Shown in pieces: positions 29,394 through 38,054 of a stretch of 64,000 nucleotides of DNA. Numbering within the stretch: the first letter of the stretch is position 1; every line of letters starts with the position of its first letter. Position numbers and translations under genes: made by a program. The notes beneath the pieces are model-generated. The model ran no database searches. It saw only the letters and a list, made by a program, of their open reading frames with translations, and was not told the DNA's origin. Origin of the DNA: an uncultured Methylocystaceae bacterium (GTDB lineage Bacteria > Pseudomonadota > Alphaproteobacteria > Rhizobiales > Beijerinckiaceae); assembly GCA_903870245.1 (NCBI GenBank), contig CAIQCB010000002.1, positions 17,764 to 81,763 of the forward strand. Direction: 5' to 3'.

Positions 29394-30653
29394 GTGAGAA
29401 CGCTACACGAAGGCTATTTCACCGCCGGTCTCGTCGCCGATCCGGAACTTGCCCGGGCGATCGATGGCGAGCTCAAGCGTCAGCGGGAGGGGATCGAATT
29501 GATCGCCTCAGAAAATCTCGTCTCGCGCTGCGTGCTTGAGGCTCAGGGCTCGATCCTGACCAACAAGACTGTCGAGGGCGCGCCCTGGCGCCGGTATTAT
29601 GGCGGCGCGCATTACGCCGACGCCATCGAGTCCCTGGCGATCGACCGCGCGCGTCGTTTGTTCGCCTGCCGGTTCGCCAATGTCCAGCCGCATTCCGGCT
29701 CCAACGCCAACGCCGGCGTATTTCTCGGCCTGCTCCGCCTTGGCGATACAATCCTGTCGATGGATGTTGCGGCAGGCGGTCACATCAGCCATGGCCATCC
29801 GGCGACGCTGACCGGACGCGACTATCGCATTGTCGCCTATGGCGTGAACCGCGAAACCGAACGCGTCGATCTCGACGCCGTGCGAGCGCTGGCGCATGAC
29901 TGTCGGCCGCGCATGATCGTCGCCGGTGGTTCAGCCTATCCCCGAGGGCTCGATTTCGCCGCCCTGCGCGCCATCGCCGACTCGGTCGACGCCTGGCTCA
30001 TGGTCGATATGGCGCATGTCGCCGGTCTGGTCGCGGCGGGGCTTTATCCCGATCCGCTGCCGCACGCCCATGTTGTAACGACGACGACCTATAAATCCCT
30101 GCGCGGCGCGCGTGGCGGAATGGCGTTATGGAATGACGAAAGTTTGAGCGCGAGGATCAACGCCGGAGTGTTTCCCGGGGTGCAGGGCTCGGTGATGCTG
30201 CACGCCGTCGCCGGCAAAGCCGCCTGTCTTGGCGAGGCGTTGAGACCGGAGTTCGCCCTCTATCAGCGCGCTGCGCTCGCCAACGCCCGCGCTATGGCCA
30301 AAGCGCTTGCCGAGCAGGGCGTCCGGATTGTGACAGGCGGCACGGACACCACGCTTTTGCTGGCGGATCTGTCGCCGCTGGGCCTCTCGGGCGATATCGC
30401 GGCCAAGGCGCTGGAACGCGCCGGACTGGCCGTGAACAAGAATCTCATCCCCTTCGACACCCGCTCGCCGGAATCGCCCTCGGGGTTGAGGCTTTCCAGC
30501 AACGCCGGCGCGGCGCGTGGCTTCGGCGTCGCTGAATTCGAGCGCATCGCCGGCTGGATCGGCCGCATCCTCAAGGCGCCGGACGATGACGCGTCGATCG
30601 CGGCGGTCCGCGCCGAGGTGCGGGCGCTCTGCGCGGACTATCCAATTTACTGA
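29394..30653 (+). CDS. Divergent serine hydroxymethyltransferase paralogue
   Basis: This 419-residue PLP enzyme aligns end to end with GlyA. Retained features are 'LIASENLVS', 'RRYYGGAHY', 'ANVQPHSGSNAN', 'VDMAHVAGLVAAG' and the PLP lysine Lys234 in 'TTTYKSLRGARGG'. Several positions nearly fixed in SHMT are changed. The Tyr55 equivalent of E. coli is Thr59 ('NKTVEGAPW' against KYAEGYPG). The His before the PLP lysine is Tyr233, and the 'RxGTPA' loop is 'LRLSSNAGA', though Arg366 is kept. It starts at GTG 29394 behind 'ggaagaga'. It could be a specialised SHMT, an alpha-substituted-serine aldolase or another beta-hydroxy amino acid lyase; a normal glyA probably exists elsewhere. Confidence 0.8.
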   Translation: MRTLHEGYFTAGLVADPELARAIDGELKRQREGIELIASENLVSRCVLEAQGSILTNKTVEGAPWRRYYGGAHYADAIESLAIDRARRLFACRFANVQPHSGSNANAGVFLGLLRLGDTILSMDVAAGGHISHGHPATLTGRDYRIVAYGVNRETERVDLDAVRALAHDCRPRMIVAGGSAYPRGLDFAALRAIADSVDAWLMVDMAHVAGLVAAGLYPDPLPHAHVVTTTTYKSLRGARGGMALWNDESLSARINAGVFPGVQGSVMLHAVAGKAACLGEALRPEFALYQRAALANARAMAKALAEQGVRIVTGGTDTTLLLADLSPLGLSGDIAAKALERAGLAVNKNLIPFDTRSPESPSGLRLSSNAGAARGFGVAEFERIAGWIGRILKAPDDDASIAAVRAEVRALCADYPIY

Positions 30654-30693
30654 GTTCTCAGGACGAAAAGGCCGCCGGTCGCCTCGTCTTTCC

Positions 30694-32118
30694 TCAACGG
30701 CGTCCGCGCAAACCGCCACCGCCAAAGCCGCCGCCGGCCGGTCTGGCCATGCGAGCGCCGCCGCCGCCAAAGCCGCCGCCGGCGGGTCTGGCCATGCGGG
30801 CTCCGCCGAGGCCTGCGCCGCCGGCAGGACGCGCGATTCGCCCGCCGCCAGCGGGATTAAAACCGCCGTTCAATCCTGCGCGGGCGGGCATTGGTCTGGC
30901 TACAGGCCGCTGGACAGGATTGGCCGCCGGCCGCACTGCCGGCCGGTTGGGGTTCGGTCGGATGGCCGAGCCGATTCCCTGACCCGGCCCGCCGATTCCG
31001 ACGGCGGGTCTGCCCGGCCCCTTGCCGGGGACAGAATTATTCAACAAACCGCCCGGCAGCTGGCCAACGCCGCCGCCAACGCCCCCTGTTCCGCCAATGG
31101 GTCCGGGACGACCGACGCCTGGACGCGCGCCGCCGGCGCCGAAACGACCGCCCGGTCGATAATGGCCGGGATCAGGGCGCCATGGCTTGTTATTGACCAG
31201 ATTGTTGCCGCTGCCATTCCCGATGTTGACGTTATTGCCGATGTTGATGTTGTTGTTGCCGCCGCCGACGACCGGCATACCCGCTCGCCAGCCGGGGTAA
31301 GGCGGCCGCCAGGCGGCGTAGCCCGGCCAGATCGGCGGATAGAATGCGCCCGCGCCCCAGTTCCAGTAGGGCTGACTTATGGCGGCGCCGACAGCGACGC
31401 CAACGCCAAAGGTCAACAAGCCGGCGACGGCGGCGCCGGCCGGATTGTAGCCGGGCGCGTAGACAGTCTGCGGATTGTAGGACGGCACGTAAACAACAGA
31501 CGGATTCTGCGATTCAATGATGACGACGTCGCGGCCATCTTGCTTCTGGCGAACCACTTTCTGTTCTTTGGTCGTGACCAGCGCGCCGCTTTTTTCGGCC
31601 TTTTCGCGCAGGAGCTGGATGACGTTGGCGACGTCCTGCGGCTGATTGACGATGGCGTAGCCGAGATTTTCCGTCCAGGCGAGATCGTCGTTCATTTTTT
31701 GCAGAACTGTCGGAAAACGCAGCAGCGCCTTCACGGACGGGTCCCAGCTTTCGCCGTCGGCGGCGGTGAAGTCCTGCCTGGCGGCCGCGCTTTTGTGCTT
31801 GTCGAGCCAACGTTGCGCCTGAACAACGTCAAGAGGGTAGGCGGCGGCGGGAAGCAATTGCGCGAGCAGCGCGTCTGGATAAAGCGCGATTGGCGCGAGC
31901 ATTGTTTCAAGCTCTGCAAGCGTGAATTTTTGAGCCGCCGGCTCCTGAGGCGTCTGCGTCTGTGACGGCGCCGGCGCCGGCGCAGAATCGAGGGCCATAA
32001 CCTCACCACCGGGGGTCAGGCCAATCAGCAGGGCGAGAGCGCCGCCGATGGTCCGATTAAGGAGTTTCGCTGGCGTCGTCAGCCCGCCCGCGCTCGTGTT
32101 GTTCGTGCATTTTTTCAT
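30694..32118 (-). CDS. DUF3300 secreted protein with Gly/Pro/Arg-rich repeats
   Basis: This protein of about 474 residues has a signal peptide around residues 15-42. A DUF3300 domain follows ('TMLAPIALYPDALLAQLLPAA', 'WDPSVKALLRFPTVLQ', 'VVYVPSYNPQTVYAPGYNP'), then a hydrophobic segment and a low-complexity C-terminal ~220 residues. That tail has an Asn/Ile-rich patch ('NNNINIGNNVNIGN') and repeats of 'ARMARPAGGGFGGGG'. ATG 32118 has 'gaggt' at good spacing. DUF3300 proteins are common in Gram-negative cell envelopes but have no established function. The high-GC tail creates long spurious frames on the other strand. Confidence 0.82.
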   Translation of the reverse strand: MKKCTNNTSAGGLTTPAKLLNRTIGGALALLIGLTPGGEVMALDSAPAPAPSQTQTPQEPAAQKFTLAELETMLAPIALYPDALLAQLLPAAAYPLDVVQAQRWLDKHKSAAARQDFTAADGESWDPSVKALLRFPTVLQKMNDDLAWTENLGYAIVNQPQDVANVIQLLREKAEKSGALVTTKEQKVVRQKQDGRDVVIIESQNPSVVYVPSYNPQTVYAPGYNPAGAAVAGLLTFGVGVAVGAAISQPYWNWGAGAFYPPIWPGYAAWRPPYPGWRAGMPVVGGGNNNINIGNNVNIGNGSGNNLVNNKPWRPDPGHYRPGGRFGAGGARPGVGRPGPIGGTGGVGGGVGQLPGGLLNNSVPGKGPGRPAVGIGGPGQGIGSAIRPNPNRPAVRPAANPVQRPVARPMPARAGLNGGFNPAGGGRIARPAGGAGLGGARMARPAGGGFGGGGARMARPAGGGFGGGGLRGRR

Positions 32119-32231
32119 TAAAGCTGACCTCGAAATCGTTGCGCCGGAAGAATTTGCTGAATGTCGTCCGCAAGCAAGCCATTTTGTGCAACCGGAAGTC
32201 AAGACATGGGCGACCGGGAGGCGCGCGCATA

Positions 32232-32271
32232 CAAAATAAAGGCCCGGCGGAGGTCGAACCTCTGCCGGGCC
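32232..32271 (-). terminator. Rho-independent terminator of glnA
   Basis: On the minus strand, 40 bases after the glnA stop, a 14-bp stem (GGCCCGGC, one A/C mismatch, GAGGT) closes a 3-base loop. It is followed by TTTATTTT. This is a strong intrinsic terminator separating glnA from the DUF3300 gene's upstream region. Confidence 0.85.
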
Positions 32272-32310
32272 GGGAATGTTGTCGAAGTGGTCGCGTCGGG
32301 CCAGTCAGTA

Positions 32311-33720
32311 TCAGACCGAATAGTACATGTCGTATTCGACCGGATGCGGGGTCATCTCGTAGCGCATCAGTTCCTGATGCTTCAGATCGATCCACGAGTG
32401 GATGAAGTCCTCGTTGAACACGCCGCCGGCGGTCAGATAGGCGTGGTCGGCCCGGAGCGAGTCGAGGGCTTCGCGCAGCGAACCGCAGACCGTCGGGATC
32501 GCCTTCAACTCTTCCGGCGGCAGATCGTAGAGATCCTTGTCGGCCGGCGCGCCCGGATCGATCTTGTTGACGATGCCATCAAGGCCCGCCATCAGCATCG
32601 CCGCGAAAGCGAGGTAGGGGTTCGCCGTCGGATCGGGGAAACGAACCTCGATGCGCTTCGCCTTCGGGCTGTTGACGAAGGGGATGCGGCACGAGGCTGA
32701 ACGGTTGCGCGAGGAGTAGGCGAGCAGCACCGGCGCTTCATAACCCGGAACCAGACGCTTGTAGGAGTTGGTCGAGGGGTTGGTGAAAGCGTTCAAGGAT
32801 TTGGCGTGCTTGATGATGCCGCCGATGTACCAGAGGCATTCCTGTGACAGGCCGGCGTATTTGTCGCCCGCGAAAACCGGCTTGCCTTCCTTCCAGATCG
32901 ACTGGTGGACGTGCATGCCCGAACCATTGTCGCCGAACACCGGCTTCGGCATGAATGTCGCCGATTTGCCGTAGGAGTGCGCCACCTGATGGATGGCGTA
33001 TTTGTAAATTTGCAGATGATCTGCGACGCGCACCAGCGTCTCGAACTTCAGGCCGAGCTCGTGCTGGGCGGAGGCGACTTCGTGATGGTGCTTTTCAACC
33101 TTCACGCCCATCGCGGCCATGGCGGCGAGCATCTCGCTGCGCATATCCTGCGCTGAGTCGATCGGCGGCACAGGGAAGTAACCGCCCTTGGTGCGGACAC
33201 GGTGTCCCATATTGCCGCCCTCATAGGCGGTGTCGGAGTTCGACGGCAATTCGATCGAGTCGACCGTGAAGCCCGTGTTGTAGGGATCTGCCGAGAAGCG
33301 GACGTCGTCGAAGACGAAAAATTCGGCCTCGGGACCGAAATAGGCGACATCGCCAATGCCGAGGGTCTTGACGTGCGCCATGGCCTTTTTGGCGATGGAG
33401 CGAGGGTCGCGTCCATAGGGTTGCCCGGTGGTCGGCTCAACAACGTCGCAGACGAGCACGAGCGTCGGCGCAGCAAAGAAGGGATCGATCGCGGCAGTCT
33501 CGAAATCCGGGATCAGGAGCATGTCGGATTCGTTGATCGCCTTCCAGCCCGCGATTGAGGAGCCGTCGAAGGCGATGCCGTCAGTCAAGGCTTCCTCGTC
33601 GACGATGGAGACGTCGAAGGTCACGTGCTGCCACTTGCCGCGCGGGTCCGTGAAGCGGAAATCGACGTATTTGATGTCTTCGTCCTTGATTTTTTTAACG
33701 ATGTCCTTGGCCGTCGTCAT
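32311..33720 (-). CDS. glnA: Glutamine synthetase, type I
   Basis: This 469-residue GSI assimilates ammonium into glutamine with ATP. Visible signatures are '[17 protein letters not shown]', '[12 protein letters not shown]', the metal/glutamate site '[15 protein letters not shown]', '[19 protein letters not shown]' and the adenylylation-loop tyrosine in '[11 protein letters not shown]', so GlnE control is expected. The start at 33720 gives the standard length. An in-frame ATG at 33804 with a better Shine-Dalgarno (ggag, 5-base spacing) would add 28 basic residues. It follows glnB by 120 bases in the usual alphaproteobacterial glnB-glnA order. Confidence 0.95.
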   Translation of the reverse strand: MTTAKDIVKKIKDEDIKYVDFRFTDPRGKWQHVTFDVSIVDEEALTDGIAFDGSSIAGWKAINESDMLLIPDFETAAIDPFFAAPTLVLVCDVVEPTTGQPYGRDPRSIAKKAMAHVKTLGIGDVAYFGPEAEFFVFDDVRFSADPYNTGFTVDSIELPSNSDTAYEGGNMGHRVRTKGGYFPVPPIDSAQDMRSEMLAAMAAMGVKVEKHHHEVASAQHELGLKFETLVRVADHLQIYKYAIHQVAHSYGKSATFMPKPVFGDNGSGMHVHQSIWKEGKPVFAGDKYAGLSQECLWYIGGIIKHAKSLNAFTNPSTNSYKRLVPGYEAPVLLAYSSRNRSASCRIPFVNSPKAKRIEVRFPDPTANPYLAFAAMLMAGLDGIVNKIDPGAPADKDLYDLPPEELKAIPTVCGSLREALDSLRADHAYLTAGGVFNEDFIHSWIDLKHQELMRYEMTPHPVEYDMYYSV

Positions 33721-33840
33721 GTTTCTCTCTGCCTCTGTGGTTTCATTGCCATTGATTGTTTTCGGCGCCTCCGGGCGTCGAAAAAGTTTTTTCAGGAAGC
33801 TCATCTCGGCTCCATCAGGGAGACATTGGGGATGGGCCCT

Positions 33841-34335
<495 letters not shown>

Positions 34336-34363
34336 TTAGACAATTTGCCTATTTTGAAGGCGA

Positions 34364-35227
34364 TCAAATATCCGATCCAGTTTCGACCGGCAAATCTGGC
34401 CTGGCGCCCCACTCGGACCATGAACCGTCATAGACCCGGGCCGGTTCCCGGCCTGTCGCCGCTCGGGCAAGGCTGATTATGCAAGCGGTGAGTCCAGAGC
34501 CGCAACTCGCAATCACTTCCCGATTCAAATCAATCCCGGCGGCGGCGAAGGCGGCTATAAGACTCGCGGGGTCCTTCAAATGTCCGCTCTCAACAACATT
34601 CTGGAACGGGAGGTTGCGCGCGCCCGGCATGTGACCCGATCGCAACCCCGGCCTGGGTTCAGGCGCGACGCCTGTGAACCGCTCGGCCGAACGGGCGTCA
34701 ACGATCTGCGCCGCGCCGCTGGCCAGCGCCGCGCTAACCGCTAGGGCATCCGCGACGAGGCCAGGGTTGAAACGCGGGGTGAAGCGCGCTGGCGTCGGCT
34801 TCGCGGCGCCCGTTTCGAGCTGCTGTCCGGCGGCGATCCAGGCTGGAAGCCCGCCGTCGAGTATGGCGACCCGGTCGACGCCAAAAACTTTCAAGGTCCA
34901 CCACAGGCGCGGCGCCGAGAACAGGCCGACGCTGTCGTAGACGATGGCGCGATCACCATCGCCCAGACCGAGGGCGCCAATGGCTTGGGCAAAGACGTCG
35001 GCCGTCGGCAACATATGGGGCAGATCGGTCGCTGGATCGGCAATGGCGTCGATATCGAAAAAGACAGCCCCTGGAATATGGCCGGCCTGAAAGTCGGCTT
35101 GGGCGTTGCGGCCAGTCGCCGGCATGTGCCATGAGGCGTCGAAAATGCGCGTCTGCGGCGAATCCAGATGATCCGCCAGCCAGTCGACAGAGACAAAAAG
35201 CGCGTCGGGATCGATGGGTTGGGGCAT
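34364..35227 (-). CDS. sseA: 3-mercaptopyruvate/thiosulfate sulfurtransferase
   Basis: This 287-residue tandem rhodanese has an inactive N-terminal domain ('FDASWHMP', 'HIPGAVFFDIDAIAD'). Its catalytic C-terminal domain has the active-site loop 'SCGSGLTACI', which fits 3-mercaptopyruvate sulfurtransferase better than thiosulfate rhodanese (CRKGVTA type). The gene ends 185 bases upstream of glnB on the same strand. It is probably a separate unit, because a promoter-like region lies between. The protein is cytoplasmic and likely acts in cysteine breakdown and persulfide supply. Confidence 0.9.
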   Translation of the reverse strand: MPQPIDPDALFVSVDWLADHLDSPQTRIFDASWHMPATGRNAQADFQAGHIPGAVFFDIDAIADPATDLPHMLPTADVFAQAIGALGLGDGDRAIVYDSVGLFSAPRLWWTLKVFGVDRVAILDGGLPAWIAAGQQLETGAAKPTPARFTPRFNPGLVADALAVSAALASGAAQIVDARSAERFTGVAPEPRPGLRSGHMPGARNLPFQNVVESGHLKDPASLIAAFAAAGIDLNREVIASCGSGLTACIISLARAATGREPARVYDGSWSEWGARPDLPVETGSDI

Positions 35228-35330
35228 GAGGTCTCCGCCAAGCCTGCGCCAGCAGCTATGCGGCTTGCATCCGGCGCGGTCACGGTCACAATACGCCGAT
35301 TCGATTCCACCTGTCTCGCGCTGGACGCCA

Positions 35331-35747
35331 ATGCCTGAAATTCCCGGAAAAGCCTGCGGGCCGTGCTATTTTTGCTGCAAGGTCCTCGAAATCGAGGAAT
35401 TCAAGAAAACCGCCGGCAAATTGTGCGAACATTGCGTTGGCGCCGGCGGCTGCGGCATTTACGAGACCCGACCGCAGGTTTGCCGCGATTATCATTGCGA
35501 CTGGAAAGAAGATCGCGGCCTCTCCGCCCAGATGCGTCCCGACCGAGTCGGCGCCTTGCTGATGGAGGATGCGGACAGCGACGAGTATCACGCGGTTTGC
35601 GATCCCGGGAAACCGATGGCCTGGCGAAATCCGCTGGTGTTTCGCTATCTTGTCGACCTCGCCAGGGAAGGGCGAATCGTTAAGGCGAAAGCCGGTCTAC
35701 GCGCCTGGCGCGTCTATGCTGATGGACACTGGCAGGAATGCGCCTGA
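35331..35747 (+). CDS. YkgJ-type CxxCxxCC zinc/iron-chelating protein
   Basis: This 138-residue cytoplasmic protein has the cysteine cluster domain of the YkgJ family. It shows 'CGPCYFCCKV' at residues 9-18, then 'CEHCVGAGGCGIYETRPQVCRDYHCDW'-type spacing (eight further cysteines over residues ~33-60). The family is predicted to bind Zn or an Fe-S cluster; its biochemical role is not established. ATG 35331 starts directly before the first cluster cysteine; the open frame continues upstream into the sseA promoter region and is discarded. Confidence 0.8.
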   Translation: MPEIPGKACGPCYFCCKVLEIEEFKKTAGKLCEHCVGAGGCGIYETRPQVCRDYHCDWKEDRGLSAQMRPDRVGALLMEDADSDEYHAVCDPGKPMAWRNPLVFRYLVDLAREGRIVKAKAGLRAWRVYADGHWQECA

Positions 35748-35786
35748 GGCGCTGCGCGCCCCATGTCGAAAAATCATACAGGCATC

Positions 35787-36632
35787 ATGAACCCTAAAGC
35801 GCTTTATCATTTAGTCCGGCTCGTTATTGGCGCCGTTGCGCCGATGACGGTCGCGGCGCTCGCGGGCCCCGGACTCGCCATGGGCACGGCTCAGGCCGAA
35901 ACGATCAAGGCGCGTTATGCGCTGAGCCTGATGGGACTGCCGATCGGCGCGGCTTACGCTAATGGCGTGCTGGAGCAAAGGAATTATCGCATCGATATTG
36001 GCATGCGGACTTCGGGGCTCGCAAACCTCGTCAATAATTCTAAGGGCGCGGCCTTTGCGACGGGCGGCCTCTCGACGGCCGGGGTGGCGCCGACGAGCTA
36101 CTCGAATACGACCCAGAATAACGACGAAACGCGCACCGTGCGCATGGCGCTCGCCGCAAACGCCGTGCGCTCTGTTGAGGTGAAGCCGCCGCCCTGGGAC
36201 GCGGACGAGCGCGTGCCGGTCGACGAGAGCGCAAGGAAACATGTGCTCGACCCGGTCAGCGCGCTCATTATCAGCGTTCCGCCGGGCGAGGAATTGATCG
36301 GACCGGCGGCCTGCAATCGCAACATTTCCGTCTTTGACGGCGTCACCCGATTCGATGTCTCCCTGTCCTACGCAGGCGAACAAAGCGTTGAGGTCAAAGG
36401 CTATTCCGGACCAGTCGTGGTATGCTCTGCGCGTTACACGCCGATCGCGGGACATCGGCCGGACAGCCCCTCAACCCGCTACATGGCGAATAATCACGAG
36501 ATCAATGTCTGGCTCGCGCCTCTGCCTGAAGCCCATGTCGTCGTGCCGTTTCATATTCATATCGGCACGGCTGCGGGGCCGTTGGTTATCGACGCCGCTG
36601 ATTTTCAGGTGAGCCAAAAGCGTACGCCCTGA
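35787..36632 (+). CDS. DUF3108 periplasmic protein
   Basis: This protein of about 281 residues has a signal peptide ending near 'AQA' before 'ETIKARYALSLMGLPIGAAY'. This is the DUF3108 start, where a beta-rich lipid-binding-like fold is predicted. Further segments 'IDIGMRTSGLANLV', 'DPVSALIIS' and 'FDVSLSYAGEQSVEVKGY' fit the family. ATG 35787 is favoured over 35763 by a short 'cagg' element. No function has been fixed for DUF3108. The gene follows the YkgJ-type gene by 39 bases and may be co-transcribed. Confidence 0.78.
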   Translation: MNPKALYHLVRLVIGAVAPMTVAALAGPGLAMGTAQAETIKARYALSLMGLPIGAAYANGVLEQRNYRIDIGMRTSGLANLVNNSKGAAFATGGLSTAGVAPTSYSNTTQNNDETRTVRMALAANAVRSVEVKPPPWDADERVPVDESARKHVLDPVSALIISVPPGEELIGPAACNRNISVFDGVTRFDVSLSYAGEQSVEVKGYSGPVVVCSARYTPIAGHRPDSPSTRYMANNHEINVWLAPLPEAHVVVPFHIHIGTAAGPLVIDAADFQVSQKRTP

Positions 36633-36736
36633 CACTCCTCAGGAGTCGATCCAGCCGCGCTGGTATCCGAAAGATTACTTGTCAAAATTAGAGCATTCAG
36701 GGGTTATAGTTGTTTGTTTAGTAGCATTTAATTCAC

Positions 36737-36755
36737 CGAAGCGGTTTCCGCTTCG
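36737..36755. repeat. Perfect intergenic hairpin
   Basis: An 8-bp perfect stem, CGAAGCGG/CCGCTTCG with a 3-base loop, lies in the 255-base space between two convergent genes. It is followed on the plus strand by TTTAAACG, too weak a T-run for a sure terminator. The surrounding 'attcaccgaa...aaacgctc' resembles the sequences at 14654-14694 and 56799-56845. I see nothing else in this gap. Confidence 0.5.
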
Positions 36756-36887
36756 TTTAAACGCTCACCTCCAAAGGCTCCCGCGTTCAGCGACTGAACA
36801 GGAACACGTAAGCCGTCCGGGGCTCACAGAGACATGAGCGCTGCGACCTCGGAGCGCAAAAGACCCATAACCTGACTGTCGTCACGG

Positions 36888-37289
36888 TCAGTTGATCGAC
36901 ACTTCTTTTGTTACGCGGCGGTTGCGACGGTCCGAGCCGAATTCGAGATAACGAATTTCTGTGGGTTCGGCGCCTTCTCGCAAACAAAAGGAGGGCCTTG
37001 GCGAAAAGCCGCCTGTCGGATTTTCGAAACATTCAGTGAATTGTAATTCGCACTGAAACTGCGTTTCAACCTTCGGAGCCGCGCGCGCCGCCACGGCGCG
37101 GGCTTTGTCGACGGCTTGCGCGCAGGTCGCCTGATCGACGCCCCAGGCGCGGCAGTCGCTCAACGTCGACATATATTTGCCGTTCTGGGCGCAGGCGGGG
37201 CTCTTACCGCGCAAGGCGTAAAAAGCGGAGAAACCAACTGCGGCGACGGCTGCGACAATAAGTATTGATTTCAGGGGCGAAGAAGCCAT
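36888..37289 (-). CDS. DUF1190 (YgiB)-like membrane-anchored Cys-rich protein
   Basis: This 133-residue protein has an N-terminal hydrophobic anchor at residues 6-24 ('ILIVAAVAAVGFSAFYAL'). The external part has regularly spaced cysteines: 'STLSDCRAWGVDQATCAQAV', then 'AAPKVETQFQCELQF' and 'CFENP'. This spacing, and the A-A-P before a Cys-Glu pair, resemble YgiB/DUF1190 proteins, so I call it DUF1190-like with moderate certainty. ATG 37289 puts the anchor at the N-terminus. Its divergent neighbour is the 37-residue membrane peptide gene, and the two share a 397-base upstream region. Confidence 0.6.
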   Translation of the reverse strand: MASSPLKSILIVAAVAAVGFSAFYALRGKSPACAQNGKYMSTLSDCRAWGVDQATCAQAVDKARAVAARAAPKVETQFQCELQFTECFENPTGGFSPRPSFCLREGAEPTEIRYLEFGSDRRNRRVTKEVSIN

Positions 37290-37392
37290 GACTGCTCGCT
37301 GAACGTTGATAACGAAACGGTTCCGGGAACTTAAATAGTGCGGGCACGGTAAAAGGCCACCCGTCTCCGGGCGCTTCGGGCGGTGGTGTGGC

Positions 37393-37628
37393 TTGACAAT
37401 GATTAGGTCATCCAATACCCAATCTCCACCGCTTCCTGATATCAAAATCAATCAGGTTTTGATATATTCATGACGTAAGAAGCGGGTCGAGCCGATAATC
37501 GCGCCGACGAGTTCAGGCATTGAGAGTGTGGCCTGAGCTGGAAACCGACGGGACGTCCATTTGGATAAAACCCGTCATACCGCTCTTACTGATGTCGATG
37601 TCCTTTCAGGCGGCAAACCGCCGAAAGA
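37393..37628 (+). promoter_or_regulatory. Structured upstream region of the 37-residue peptide gene
   Basis: The 397-base space upstream of the mini-gene holds a TTGACA at 37393-37398 (with only a poor TACCCA at -10 spacing). It also has a 9-bp inverted repeat ATATCAAAA/TTTTGATAT (37439-37447 and 37457-37465) interleaved with a second one, CCTGAT/ATCAGG (37435-37440 and 37451-37456). A stable hairpin lies at 37603-37627 (CTTTC, bulged A, GGCGG / CCGCC, GAAAG, loop CAAA). The interleaved repeats could be an operator or two competing RNA folds; the hairpin would lie in the 5' leader. Function is inferred from position only. Confidence 0.4.
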
Positions 37629-37686
37629 GTGACACATCGCGATCCTTTAACAGGGCGCGAGACCTAAGTTGATCCAGGAGGAAACA

Positions 37687-37800
37687 ATGGGTGCTATTCT
37701 CGAACTGACCAGCTACGCTTCCACCCCGACCGGCATGATCGCCATCATCGCCATCGGCGCAGTGGCCTATTTTGCTGCCCGCTGGGTTTTCACTGACTAA
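37687..37800 (+). CDS. 37-residue single-helix membrane peptide
   Basis: This short gene encodes 37 residues. A polar N-terminus ('MGAILELTSYASTPTG') is followed by a hydrophobic helix ('MIAIIAIGAVAYFAA') and an 'RWVFTD' end. By the positive-inside rule the C-terminal Arg would sit in the cytoplasm (weak). It has a near-consensus AGGAGG at 37676-37681, 5 bases before the ATG, and a very strong terminator 26 bases after the stop. Ribosome site, length and terminator together argue for a highly expressed monocistronic mRNA. Proteins of this size often act as small subunits of membrane complexes (CydX, AcrZ, KdpF types), but I recognise no family here. Confidence 0.75.
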   Translation: MGAILELTSYASTPTGMIAIIAIGAVAYFAARWVFTD

Positions 37801-37825
37801 GTTAGTCGAAATTCTCGGTTCATTT

Positions 37826-37858
37826 CGCGACGCGCCTCAAACGCGTCGCGTTTTTTTT
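37826..37858 (+). terminator. Strong intrinsic terminator of the 37-residue peptide gene
   Basis: A perfect 9-bp stem CGCGACGCG/CGCGTCGCG with a 7-base loop is followed at once by eight T. It lies 26 bases beyond the mini-gene stop and is among the best intrinsic terminators in the window. Confidence 0.92.
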
Positions 37859-38054
37859 GTCGACAGCGACCCGCGACAAAACCGCCTGCTTGGCGGAGAA
37901 ATGACATTCACCGCCAATACTATTGGGTGGGGCCCAAAGGTTCTGCCGGCGGAGACAGTTGCCGAAACGGCGATTCTCGCGAATAATCCTATTTGCAAAT
38001 GATCCCGGTCGATTGAAGCAGCCCGGCCGGGCTGCTGGCGGGGCAGAGGGAAAA

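Noticed and set aside
30517..31965. 482-codon open frame on the plus strand
   Set aside because: It is antisense to the DUF3300 gene and reads through its Gly/Pro repeats; composition is Arg/Ala/Ser noise.
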